Positions 1-5,929 of a DNA stretch of 6,792 bases are shown one piece after another. Each line of letters starts with the position of its first letter. Position 1 is the first letter of the stretch. Below the pieces are notes generated by a model, which worked only from the letters and a program-made list of their open reading frames with translations, searched no databases and was not told the DNA's origin. The translations under genes and the position numbers were made by a program. Source of the DNA: Pseudomonadota bacterium (GTDB lineage: Bacteria; Pseudomonadota; Alphaproteobacteria; UBA828; JAPUJA01); assembly GCA_027296525.1 (NCBI GenBank), contig JAPUJA010000163.1, positions 1 to 6,792 on the forward strand, written 5' to 3'.

Positions 1-1
1 C

Positions 2-457
2 GCATCGCTCCTCGAGGACAATGCCTCGCAGGCTTTTCGCGCCCGGCTTCTCTTGCGGGCGAGCATCATTACCCCCAATGTGCCCGAGGCCGAGGCGCTC
101 ACCGGCGTCACGATCAAGGGCGTGGACGACATGATCCATGCGGGTGAAATGCTGCTCACCTTCGGATCGCAGGCCGTGCTTGTGAAGGGGGGTCATCTGC
201 CGGGTGGGCGCGTTACCGACGTGCTCATCAGCGATCAAGGGGTCGAGTCTTACGAAGGCCCGCGGATCGAAACGCGGCATACCCACGGCACCGGCTGCAC
301 GCTCGCCTCCGGAATCGCTGCGGGGCTTGCCCAGGGATTGTCGGTCAAGCAAGCGGTCGAGCGCGCCCGTGCTTATGTCTTCGAGGCGATCAGATCCGCG
401 CCCGGATTCGGCTCGGGCCACGGACCGCTCAATCACGCCCATCCGATCCAATTGTGA
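2..457 (+). CDS. thiD: Hydroxymethylpyrimidine/phosphomethylpyrimidine kinase, C-terminal part (5' end outside window)
   Basis: This is a ribokinase-fold kinase that phosphorylates HMP and then HMP-P with ATP, making the pyrimidine half of thiamin diphosphate in the cytoplasm. The reading frame is open from base 2, and 151 residues are visible of a family that is usually about 265-270 long, so the N-terminal substrate-binding part lies off the left edge. Seen directly: the ITPNVPEAEALTG segment (visible residues 23-35), the VLVKGGH strand-loop (59-65), and the HGTGC anion-hole loop (95-99) followed by TLASGIAAGLA, typical of ThiD. The family's catalytic Cys is present in GTGC. The protein ends with TGA at 455-457. 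No other thiamin gene is in the window. A hairpin follows the stop by 12 nt. Other ribokinase-family kinases are possible in principle, but the combined motifs fit ThiD best. Confidence 0.93.
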   Translation, partial: ASLLEDNASQAFRARLLLRASIITPNVPEAEALTGVTIKGVDDMIHAGEMLLTFGSQAVLVKGGHLPGGRVTDVLISDQGVESYEGPRIETRHTHGTGCTLASGIAAGLAQGLSVKQAVERARAYVFEAIRSAPGFGSGHGPLNHAHPIQL

Positions 458-469
458 CCGGGCCAGAGC

Positions 470-500
470 GCCCGTCTAATCACGGGCCGGCGCGCGCCGG
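470..500 (+). terminator. Possible hairpin(s) downstream of thiD
   Basis: Two mutually exclusive stem-loops overlap here. GCCCGT (470-475) pairs with ACGGGC (482-487) across a 6-nt loop, and 487-500 is a perfect 14-nt palindrome (CCGGCGCGCGCCGG). No U-tract follows either, so an intrinsic terminator is not demonstrated. The position 12 nt after the thiD stop and before the next gene suits an RNA 3'-end structure. A chance hairpin in GC-rich DNA is also possible. Confidence 0.3.
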
Positions 501-536
501 GGCGCAAGAAACGGGTGGCTCGTGCTTCACAACCCT

Positions 537-556
537 CCTATCCTCGCCGCGATAGG
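537..556 (+). promoter_or_regulatory. Inverted repeat overlapping the ribosome-binding region of the AraC-MGMT gene
   Basis: CCTATC (537-542) and GATAGG (551-556) are perfect 6-bp arms separated by 8 nt. The right arm holds the only Shine-Dalgarno-like sequence (ATAGG) ahead of the ATG at 564. In RNA the arms would hide the ribosome-binding site; in DNA the element could be an operator. It lies downstream of the alternative GTG at 522, so it matters only if translation starts at 564. Confidence 0.35.
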
Positions 557-563
557 TCGTGCG

Positions 564-1493
564 ATGACAGATCCGTGCATCACATTGTCGCTTGATTACC
601 GGCGAATCGAGAGCGCCATTCGCTATCTTGAGCGAAATGCGACGGCGCAGCCGGACCTCGAGACCCTCGCTCGCCATGTGGGTTTGAGCGAATTTCACTT
701 TCAACGGCTCTTTCGGCGCTGGGCGGGAATCAGTCCGAAACGATTTCTCCAATTCCTGACGCTTTCACACGCCAAGCGCCTGCTCGCCGAATCCCACCCG
801 GTGCTCGATACCGCGTTCGAGGCCGGGCTTTCCGGACCGGGCCGGCTCCACGATCTGTTCGTCACTTACGAGGCGATGACGCCGGGCCGCTACAAACGGC
901 GCGGCGAGGGGCTCGAGATCGTCTATGGCTTTCATCCGAGCCCGTTCGGCGAATCTCTGCTGCTGGCGACGGAACACGGTGTCTGCGGGCTGGGCTTTAC
1001 CCGTTCGGAGGGCCGGGCGGCGACGCTGGCCGAGTTCAAGAGCCGATGGCCTTGTGCCCGCTACCGGCCGGAGCCGGCGAAGACGGCGCCGCTTGCGGCG
1101 GACGCGTTTCCGCGTCGCGATGGCTCGGGCCGGCTCGCGCTCAGCCTCTCGGGCACGCGCTTTCAGCTCAAGGTGTGGGAGGCGCTCATCCGGATCCCGG
1201 CGGGCGCGGTGACGAGCTATGGCGAACTCGCCCGGCGCATCGGCCGACCCGGTGGCGCCCGTGCGGTCGCGGGCGCGGTGGCGGCGAACCCGATCTCCTT
1301 CGTCATCCCGTGCCACCGGGTGATCCGTGAAAGCGGTTCGATCACGGGCTATGAATGGGGCGTTCCGCGTAAGCGCGCCATACTCGCCTGGGAGGCCGCG
1401 CGCCGCTCCCGTTGTTTGGAAGGCGGGCCGGCGATGAAACCTGTATCCCGTAAGAGGAGTGACGATGGAAGGGCCTTTTCTGGAAGACTTTGA
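564..1493 (+). CDS. AraC-type HTH / methylated-DNA-[protein]-cysteine S-methyltransferase fusion (Ada-like, no zinc domain)
   Basis: This is a suicide repair protein that moves the alkyl group from O6-alkylguanine (and O4-alkylthymine) onto its own cysteine. Of the 309 residues, about 16-111 form an AraC-type double helix-turn-helix (LETLARHVGLSEFHFQRLF, then SPKRFLQFLT). About 120-190 are the RNase-H-like segment, and about 197-281 the MGMT domain. The MGMT domain shows FQLKVWEALIRIPAG, TSYGELARRIG, ARAVAGAVAANP with the likely arginine finger, and PCHRVI with acceptor Cys about 250. The E. coli Ada N-terminal Cys4-zinc, phosphotriester-sensing domain is absent, so Ada-style self-activation is not expected. 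ATG 564 is chosen because homology begins just after it; a GTG at 522 would add 14 unremarkable residues. The last ~25 residues lie beyond the domain and run over the start of the next gene by 29 bp, which suggests co-transcription. The class is clear, but whether it regulates anything is open. Confidence 0.93.
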   Translation: MTDPCITLSLDYRRIESAIRYLERNATAQPDLETLARHVGLSEFHFQRLFRRWAGISPKRFLQFLTLSHAKRLLAESHPVLDTAFEAGLSGPGRLHDLFVTYEAMTPGRYKRRGEGLEIVYGFHPSPFGESLLLATEHGVCGLGFTRSEGRAATLAEFKSRWPCARYRPEPAKTAPLAADAFPRRDGSGRLALSLSGTRFQLKVWEALIRIPAGAVTSYGELARRIGRPGGARAVAGAVAANPISFVIPCHRVIRESGSITGYEWGVPRKRAILAWEAARRSRCLEGGPAMKPVSRKRSDDGRAFSGRL

Positions 1494-1914
1494 GGCCGGT
1501 CAGCGATACGAGACCGCCGGAAAGACGCTTGCCGAATCGGAGATCCTCGAGTTCGCGCTGAGATACGATCCGCAGCCCTTCCATATGGACGTCACCGCGG
1601 CCGAGCAGAGCATCTATGGCGGCCTGATTGCGAGTGGAATTCAGACGCTTGCCGTGGCGCTTCGCATGGTCGTTCAGTCGGGCCTCTTTTCGGCGAGCAT
1701 GGGATCGCCGGGCGTCGACGAGCTCCGCTGGCTGAAGCCGGTTCGCCCAGGGGATACGATCCGCACGGTGCTCGAGGTGCTCAAGGTGCGTCCCTCGGAG
1801 TCGAAGCCGGATCGAGGTGTCGTGACCCTCAAATACGAGACCATGAATCAAAACAACGAGGTCGTCATGACCTTTCGCGCCCTTCAAATGATACGGCGGC
1901 GCGGCGATTCGTAG
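1465..1914 (+). CDS. MaoC-like hotdog-fold dehydratase / enoyl-CoA hydratase family protein
   Basis: This 149-residue single-domain MaoC-like protein belongs to a family that includes (R)-specific enoyl-CoA hydratases acting on acyl-CoA thioesters in the cytoplasm. The catalytic-type D-x4-H motif is visible as RYDPQPFHMD (Asp35, His40). It is followed by the central hotdog helix region YGGLIASGIQTLAVALRMV (51-69) and the family signature ELRWLKPVRPGDTI (86-99). ATG 1465 is preferred over GTG 1459 because AAGAGGAG (1452-1459) is a good Shine-Dalgarno 5 nt before the ATG, and the GTG lies inside it. The gene starts within the 3' end of the AraC-MGMT gene in another frame (29-bp overlap), implying one transcript. 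Substrate is unknown, and there is no polyhydroxyalkanoate or beta-oxidation gene nearby. The family is well supported; a catalytic hydratase role is likely but not proven. Confidence 0.9.
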   Translation: MEGPFLEDFEAGQRYETAGKTLAESEILEFALRYDPQPFHMDVTAAEQSIYGGLIASGIQTLAVALRMVVQSGLFSASMGSPGVDELRWLKPVRPGDTIRTVLEVLKVRPSESKPDRGVVTLKYETMNQNNEVVMTFRALQMIRRRGDS

Positions 1915-1930
1915 GCGCAGCGCCGTCACT

Positions 1931-1967
1931 CGCCCGCGCGGCGCGCGGAAAGGAAGCCGCGCGGGCG
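1931..1967 (+). terminator. Strong GC hairpin between the MaoC gene and ctaA
   Basis: CGCCCGCGCGGC (1931-1942) and GCCGCGCGGGCG (1956-1967) are perfect 12-bp inverted arms around a 13-nt loop. The structure starts 17 nt after the MaoC-like stop and ends 16 nt before the ctaA ATG. There is no U-tract after it (GATCTTA follows), so it may be a weak or factor-assisted terminator, an mRNA stabiliser, or a separator of the two transcripts. The inverted repeat is certain; its role is inferred. Confidence 0.45.
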
Positions 1968-1983
1968 GATCTTAGAGGACGTG

Positions 1984-3063
1984 ATGGAACGCCACCTGCA
2001 AAGCGCCGCTCGCTCGAGCGGGCGGGAGCCGCGCTTGCGCCCCGTGGTCACTTGGCTGTTCGTCTGCTGCGCCCTCGTTTTCGCGATGGTCGTCTTGGGC
2101 GGGGTGACGCGGCTCACGGAATCGGGGCTCTCGATGGTGGATTGGCGGCCCCTCACGGGCCTGCTGCCTCCTTTGAGTGGCGCCGAGTGGCAGGACGTCT
2201 TTGCCGCCTACCAGCGTCACCCCGAATACCAGAAGCTCAATCCGGGGATGAGCCTCGAGGCCTTCAAGACGATCTATTGGTTCGAGTACGCGCACCGGCT
2301 GTTGGGGCGTGCGATCGGTCTTGCGTTCTTGCTGCCCTTTCTTTTCTTCCTCGTGACCCGCCGGGTGCGCGGCGCATTCGCCCTGAAACTCGCAGGAATT
2401 TTGGTGCTCGGCGCGGCGCAAGGCCTGCTTGGCTGGTACATGGTCAAGAGCGGCCTCGTCGACGATCCCCGGGTCAGCCCCTATCGCTTGACCGCCCATC
2501 TTGGCCTCGCCGTCGCCATCTACGGCCTGATGTTCTGGCTCGCGCTCGGCCTCGCCGGGTTCGGGAGCCAGAGGCGGGCTTCGGCTCCGAAGTCCCAGCG
2601 CGGGCTTGCCGGAGCGGTCGTCGCCCTGACCTTTGTCACATTGCTGTCCGGCGGTCTCGTCGCCGGCAACGACGCGGGCCTTGCCTACAACAGCTTTCCG
2701 TTGATGGACGGGCGGCTCGTTCCCCGAGACTACGGTCTGCTGGAGCCCGTGTGGCGCAACCTCTTCGAGAACGTCGCGGCCGTGCAGTTCAATCACCGAG
2801 CGTTCGCGGTCCTGCTCGTCTTGACGATCGCCTTCTCCTGGTTTTTCGCCCGAGCTGGCGATCGAGACCGCCGGGCGCCGCTCGATCTCCTCTTGGTTAT
2901 GGCGTTCGTTCAGGCCGGGCTCGGTATCGCCACGCTCTTGGCTTATGTCCCGATCCCGCTCGCCGCCCTTCATCAAGCCGGCGCGTTGCTCGTCTTCACC
3001 TTGGCGGTATGGTCCTTGCGCTCTCTCTCTCAGCCGGGGCGGCTTGCCGCGCGTTTCCGGTAG
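1984..3063 (+). CDS. ctaA: Heme A synthase (COX15/CtaA family)
   Basis: This is an inner-membrane monooxygenase that converts heme O to heme A for aa3-type cytochrome oxidase. The protein has 359 residues, typical of the alphaproteobacterial/mitochondrial type, with about eight hydrophobic segments (near 22-40, 107-125, 134-152, 170-192, 207-226, 270-290, 300-320, 326-344). The four heme-liganding histidines are in their usual contexts: EYAHR (H104), TAHLG (H172), FNHR (H271) and LHQAG (H330). GGVTRLTESGLSMVDW and AGNDAGLAYNSFPLMDG are family signatures. The extracellular Cys pair of the Bacillus type is not seen; the only CC (28-29) is inside TM1. ATG 1984 is chosen over GTG 1981 because AGAGGA (1974-1979) is then well spaced. 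No other cytochrome oxidase gene is in the window. Its last 34 bp overlap the end of the opposite-strand gene. Confidence 0.96.
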   Translation: MERHLQSAARSSGREPRLRPVVTWLFVCCALVFAMVVLGGVTRLTESGLSMVDWRPLTGLLPPLSGAEWQDVFAAYQRHPEYQKLNPGMSLEAFKTIYWFEYAHRLLGRAIGLAFLLPFLFFLVTRRVRGAFALKLAGILVLGAAQGLLGWYMVKSGLVDDPRVSPYRLTAHLGLAVAIYGLMFWLALGLAGFGSQRRASAPKSQRGLAGAVVALTFVTLLSGGLVAGNDAGLAYNSFPLMDGRLVPRDYGLLEPVWRNLFENVAAVQFNHRAFAVLLVLTIAFSWFFARAGDRDRRAPLDLLLVMAFVQAGLGIATLLAYVPIPLAALHQAGALLVFTLAVWSLRSLSQPGRLAARFR

Positions 3064-3926
3064 CGGCCCGCCGGGTAGCGGCCGGTTCGCCCACTGAACG
3101 GCAGGATGAGCAGGTGGTGGAGGAGCAGCCGGCGGGCTTCCGGAAATTGCTCCAGGCCGATCGTCATGCGCTCGTGTCCCGCCGCCGGCTGGGCCCGATA
3201 GCTTCCGAACAGGCGGTCCCACCAGGGCAGGTTGAAGCCGTAGTTCGAATTGGTCTCGACGGGATCGATCGAGTGATGCACGCGGTGCATGTCGGGCGTC
3301 ACCACGATGAGGCGCAGATAGCGGTCCACGGCCGGGAGAAGAAAGACGTTGCCGTGGTTGAACAGGCTCGTCGCGCTCAAGAACACCTCGAAGACGAGCA
3401 CGCCAGATGCCGGCGCGCCGAGGAGCGCCACGATGGCCATCTTGATTCCCATGGAGAGCGCGATCTCCACCGGGTGAAAGCGCACCCCCGTTGAGACGTC
3501 GAAACCCCGATCGGTGTGATGCACCATGTGCAGGCGCCAAAGCAGCGGCACGGCGTGAAACGCCCGGTGCTGAAGATAGATAACGAGATCGAGGACGAGG
3601 ACGGTGGCGACGATGGCGAGCCACCGCGGGGCGGGAACGAGGTTGAACAGGCCGAAGCCCCGTTCCTCGGCGGTGAGCGCGAGGTCGATGGCGAGCAGGG
3701 GGGAGGCGAAGCGAAGAACGAGGCTGTCGAGCGCGACGAGCCCGAAATTGCTGAGCCAGCGCGGCGTCTTCGGCGCGGCGAGCGCGCGGCGGGGTCGAAG
3801 CGCCTCCCAAACGGCGATGAGCGCGAGCAGGCCGAGGAAGGCGGCGAGGCGGATCGTGGGCTCGTGAGCGAGAAACGCGTTTTCCAATTTCGGAACCTCG
3901 TGTTCCGGCGCCTCGGGGGCGGTCAT
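3030..3926 (-). CDS. Sterol desaturase / fatty acid hydroxylase superfamily membrane protein
   Basis: This 298-residue integral membrane protein carries the histidine clusters of the di-iron sterol desaturase/fatty acid hydroxylase superfamily. It shows HRAFH (120-124), HMVHH (133-137), FHPVE (150-154), LFNHGN (188-193) and HRVHH (214-218), followed by NSNYGFNLPWWDRLFGSY (226-243). Hydrophobic segments lie near 25-40, 62-82, 102-118, 155-170 and 172-188. These enzymes use Fe2 and O2 to hydroxylate or desaturate lipids, but the bacterial members are mostly of unknown substrate, and nothing nearby names one. The ATG at 3926 is the only start ahead of TM1. The ribosome site (AGAGGG) is close to it and weak. 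The C-terminal ~20 residues are basic (GRTGRYPAGRYRKR) and are encoded across the tail-to-tail overlap with ctaA. It lies 97 bp downstream of the MFS gene on the same strand and may have its own promoter. Confidence 0.93.
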   Translation of the reverse strand: MTAPEAPEHEVPKLENAFLAHEPTIRLAAFLGLLALIAVWEALRPRRALAAPKTPRWLSNFGLVALDSLVLRFASPLLAIDLALTAEERGFGLFNLVPAPRWLAIVATVLVLDLVIYLQHRAFHAVPLLWRLHMVHHTDRGFDVSTGVRFHPVEIALSMGIKMAIVALLGAPASGVLVFEVFLSATSLFNHGNVFLLPAVDRYLRLIVVTPDMHRVHHSIDPVETNSNYGFNLPWWDRLFGSYRAQPAAGHERMTIGLEQFPEARRLLLHHLLILPFSGRTGRYPAGRYRKRAASRPG

Positions 3927-3958
3927 GGCCCTCTGGGACCGGCGCTCATTTCAGAAAG

Positions 3959-3987
3959 AATATAGGCGCTTCGAGGCGAACGGTCGC
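3959..3987 (-). promoter_or_regulatory. Candidate promoter for the sterol-desaturase-family gene
   Basis: On the minus strand a TATATT -10 (3964-3959, five of six consensus bases) lies 17 nt after a poor -35 (GCGACC, 3987-3982). The predicted start, near 3952, would give a leader of about 25 nt. This is an A/T-rich island in GC-rich DNA, which helps, but the -35 is weak. Confidence 0.4.
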
Positions 3988-4023
3988 GGGCTGATCCCTG
4001 GCGCGCGAAGGGGCTTCGCCCGG

Positions 4024-5265
4024 TCAGCCTTTGCGCCCTGTCCCGATGGACCGGCCCCCCAGCGCACCGCGCGCCGCGAAAAAGAGAAGGATCACGAAGG
4101 CGAGCGCGAGGATCACGGGCAGACCGTGCGGGTCCCAGAGCGACATCGCCCCGCCCGCGCCGCTTGAGCCGGCGACCGAGCCGACGGAGAAGAACATGAC
4201 GAACATGGCGTGGGCCTTGGCGAGCTCGACGGGCGGGAAGGACTCGCCGAGCAGCGTGAGACCCAGGGTGTAGAGCCCGATCGCCGCACTCCCCCAGATG
4301 AACAGCACCGGCCAGAGAAGCGCGCTCGTATGGACCGTGAAGGGGAGCGCGCCGGTCATCGCGAGGCCCGCGACGGCAAGCGCGATGAGGAGGTGCCGCC
4401 GGCTCACCCGATCGGCGAGCCAGCCGATGGGGAGCTGCATGGCGATGCCGCCGATGGTCATGGCCGAAATCATGAGCAAGGCCCCACTCTGGTCGAGGCC
4501 GCTGCGCAGGCCATAGACCGGGAGCATCGCGCCCGCCCCGGTCTCCACGAAGCCCGTGATCACCGCCGTGCCCATGACCAGGGGCGCGACCAGGAAGAGC
4601 CGGCGGAAATTGCGCGCGCCCTCGGCGCTCGGAATGGAAACCACGCGCGCGGCGTCGCGGGCGAAGAAGATGAGCACGCCGGACGCCGCGAGGAGACCGC
4701 CGCTCACGGCAAAGGGAAGGAAGGTGGCGATGCCGAGTATCGACACCAGGGGCGGTCCCGTGGCGTATCCCAGCCCCCAGAGGGCGGTGTTGAGTCCCAT
4801 GACGCGCCCACGGGTTTTTTCGCCCGCGAGCGTGTTGAGCCAGGTTATGCTGACCACCCAGTAAAGTGAGATGCCGAGCCCGACGACGAAGCGCAGGACG
4901 AACCAGGCTTCGACGCTTCGGAATACTGGGAAGAGCAGGAAGGCCGGCACGACCAGGAGGATTCCCAAATAGAGGGTGGCCACGACGCCGATGCGCGTGA
5001 CGATGCGCGGGACGAAGGGGCCGACGATGAATATGGCGATCATGGCCATCGAGCCGTTAAGGCCGATGATGCTCGCGGGCACGCCGTCGCGCTCGAGCAT
5101 GACGGAAAGCATCGGCACGACGAGGCCGAAGGTCATCCCCGTCAGGAAGACGTTCGTCAGCACGACCGCGATGCCGCGATGGCGCTCGCCGGCGCTCAGA
5201 GACGCGCCCGGCGCGGTCCTTCCAAGGGGCGCGCCGGTCGGTTCCTGGGGTGGGATTTCGGTCAC
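4024..5265 (-). CDS. Major facilitator superfamily (MFS) transporter
   Basis: This 12-TM secondary transporter is in the inner membrane and has 413 residues from the chosen start. Both MFS halves are seen. In the N-half, TM1 begins near residue 32 (VVLTNVFLTGMTFGLVVP), and RFVVGLGISLYWVVSITWLN (125-144) is followed by the cytoplasmic EKTRGRVMGLNTALWGLGY (149-167). In the C-half, the motif-A-like loop GWLADRVSRRHLL (281-293) is clear. The overall pattern resembles the YcaD-like branch of MFS, but the substrate cannot be read from the sequence. The start is uncertain. GTG 5265 gives MTEIPPQEP, a natural-looking N-terminus. GTGs at 5322 and 5337 would add 19 or 24 Arg-rich residues that begin inside a 15-bp tandem repeat. 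None has a good Shine-Dalgarno. It lies downstream of the ACT-like gene on the same strand, so they may share a transcript. Confidence 0.92.
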   Translation of the reverse strand: MTEIPPQEPTGAPLGRTAPGASLSAGERHRGIAVVLTNVFLTGMTFGLVVPMLSVMLERDGVPASIIGLNGSMAMIAIFIVGPFVPRIVTRIGVVATLYLGILLVVPAFLLFPVFRSVEAWFVLRFVVGLGISLYWVVSITWLNTLAGEKTRGRVMGLNTALWGLGYATGPPLVSILGIATFLPFAVSGGLLAASGVLIFFARDAARVVSIPSAEGARNFRRLFLVAPLVMGTAVITGFVETGAGAMLPVYGLRSGLDQSGALLMISAMTIGGIAMQLPIGWLADRVSRRHLLIALAVAGLAMTGALPFTVHTSALLWPVLFIWGSAAIGLYTLGLTLLGESFPPVELAKAHAMFVMFFSVGSVAGSSGAGGAMSLWDPHGLPVILALAFVILLFFAARGALGGRSIGTGRKG

Positions 5266-5313
5266 GTCACGGGGCCGGGAAAGGGGGGAGAGAAGGCGAA
5301 GCCCGCCCCTCGG

Positions 5314-5346
5314 TCGGATCACGGCCGATCGGATCACGGCCGATCG
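5314..5346. repeat. 15-bp tandem direct repeat (2.2 copies) at the 5' end of the MFS gene
   Basis: TCGGATCACGGCCGA occurs at 5314-5328 and again, identical, at 5329-5343, with a further TCG at 5344-5346. The 15-bp period keeps frame and duplicates a candidate GTG start on the minus strand (5322 and 5337). Each unit also contains the short palindrome CGGCCG, and CGATCG spans 5341-5346. It could be simple slippage in untranslated DNA or a paired binding site; no protein is assignable. Confidence 0.85.
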
Positions 5347-5444
5347 AAGGGGCGCGAAGGGCAGGAGAACCTAGCGGGGAAACAAAGGGCCGGCAACGCG
5401 TAAACCGGGGCTTGAGCGCCCTTCAACCGGGTCGAGGGCCGTCG

Positions 5445-5774
5445 TCATGGTCGCTCGAGGGCGATCCGATCCCGGTCCTTCTCGCTCGTCAGCACGCTGC
5501 GCACGCAGACGATCGAGCGCAACCGGCGCGCGATGACCTCGGCGTCTTCGCGCTCGAGCCCCGATATTTGGATGTCGATGCTGAGCTCGGCGCGCGCCTC
5601 GAGGGCGGCAGCCTCGTCGACGCACACGGCATGGCATTGGCTCGGGATCAACGCGCGCAGCGCGAAGACCTCGAGCACGCGGGGGAGCGCCGACGGATCG
5701 CTGTCCGTCGTCACGGAGAAACAGGCGGTTGGAAAGGCGCCGGCGGCGCTTGGACGCTCAGCAGAGGCTAACAT
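5445..5774 (-). CDS. Small ACT-like domain protein (possible amino-acid-binding regulator)
   Basis: This 109-residue soluble protein has no signal peptide or membrane segment. The central part reads like one ACT domain: strand FSVTTDSDPSALPRVLEVFA (19-38; the DPSALPRVLEVF loop-helix resembles the DxPGxLxxVxxxF ligand loop), strand ELSIDIQISG (63-72), helix EREDAEVIARRLRSI (74-88) and strand VRSVLTS (91-97). ACT domains usually bind amino acids and control metabolic enzymes. Here the domain stands alone, somewhat like the small subunit of acetolactate synthase, and the usual glycine of the loop is Ser. ATG 5774 has AAGGGAG about 10 nt upstream on the minus strand. A strong promoter lies about 120 nt upstream, and the MFS gene follows on the same strand. 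A divergent hypothetical protein remains possible; the ACT call is fold-level, by eye. Confidence 0.7.
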   Translation of the reverse strand: MLASAERPSAAGAFPTACFSVTTDSDPSALPRVLEVFALRALIPSQCHAVCVDEAAALEARAELSIDIQISGLEREDAEVIARRLRSIVCVRSVLTSEKDRDRIALERP

Positions 5775-5889
5775 GACACTCGAACTCCCTTATCTCGACC
5801 CGGACATGCGCGATCACCTCCCGGCCCTCATCGAGGACCGGGCGGCCAATTCGCGCGCGCGCAGGCGTCATGGGAGTTCGCACTGTCAT
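5758..5889 (-). CDS. Possible leader ORF upstream of the ACT-like gene
   Basis: This 43-codon frame starts with the ATG at 5889, almost at the predicted transcription start, so it would be translated without a leader. It begins MTVRTPMTPARARIG and ends ECHVSLC with TGA at 5758-5760, overlapping the start of the ACT-like gene by 17 nt. The overlap would allow translational coupling. Against it: there is no Shine-Dalgarno, the composition is unremarkable, and it reads through the leader hairpin. It may be only an open frame in GC-rich DNA. It is listed because promoter and overlap placement are suggestive. Confidence 0.2.
   Translation of the reverse strand: MTVRTPMTPARARIGRPVLDEGREVIAHVRVEIREFECHVSLC
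5820..5842 (-). promoter_or_regulatory. Stable stem-loop in the leader of the ACT-like gene
   Basis: Read on the minus strand, CCCGGTCCTC, GAT and GAGGGCCGGG form a 10-bp stem (one G-U pair) with a three-nucleotide loop. It sits in the roughly 117-nt untranslated leader, about 45 nt before the start codon and between promoter and gene. No U-tract follows, so it is not a classic attenuator terminator. A role in translation control, RNA stability or protein binding is inference. Confidence 0.45.
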
Positions 5890-5897
5890 GGCCCGGG

Positions 5898-5926
5898 ATT
5901 ATAGGGCCTCGGCCCGCCCCGGTCAA
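5898..5926 (-). promoter_or_regulatory. Near-consensus sigma-70 promoter driving the ACT-like gene
   Basis: On the minus strand TTGACC (5926-5921; five of six bases of TTGACA) is followed by a spacer of exactly 17 nt and a perfect TATAAT (5903-5898). This gives a predicted start near 5891. In such GC-rich DNA this combination is unlikely by chance. It points towards the ACT-like gene, whose ATG lies about 117 nt downstream, and could also serve the MFS gene beyond it. Confidence 0.8.
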
Positions 5927-5929
5927 ACG

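Noticed and set aside
502..511. GCGCAAGAAA upstream of the AraC-MGMT gene resembles the E. coli Ada box core (GCGCAA)
   Set aside because: Six matching bases in GC-rich DNA are weak evidence, the A-rich half of the box is absent, and this protein lacks the Ada domain that triggers such binding.
1972..3810. Long (612-codon) minus-strand frame across ctaA and the desaturase gene
   Set aside because: It is antisense to ctaA and overlaps the desaturase gene in another frame. Its product is Arg/Pro/Glu-rich low-complexity sequence, typical of shadow frames in GC-rich DNA.
4005..4019. Short hairpin GCGAA/TTCGC after the MFS stop
   Set aside because: Only five base pairs and no U-tract; too weak to call a terminator.
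4210..4869. Plus-strand 219-codon frame opposite the MFS gene
   Set aside because: Highly charged Arg/Glu/Gly-rich product antisense to a clear 12-TM transporter; a shadow frame.
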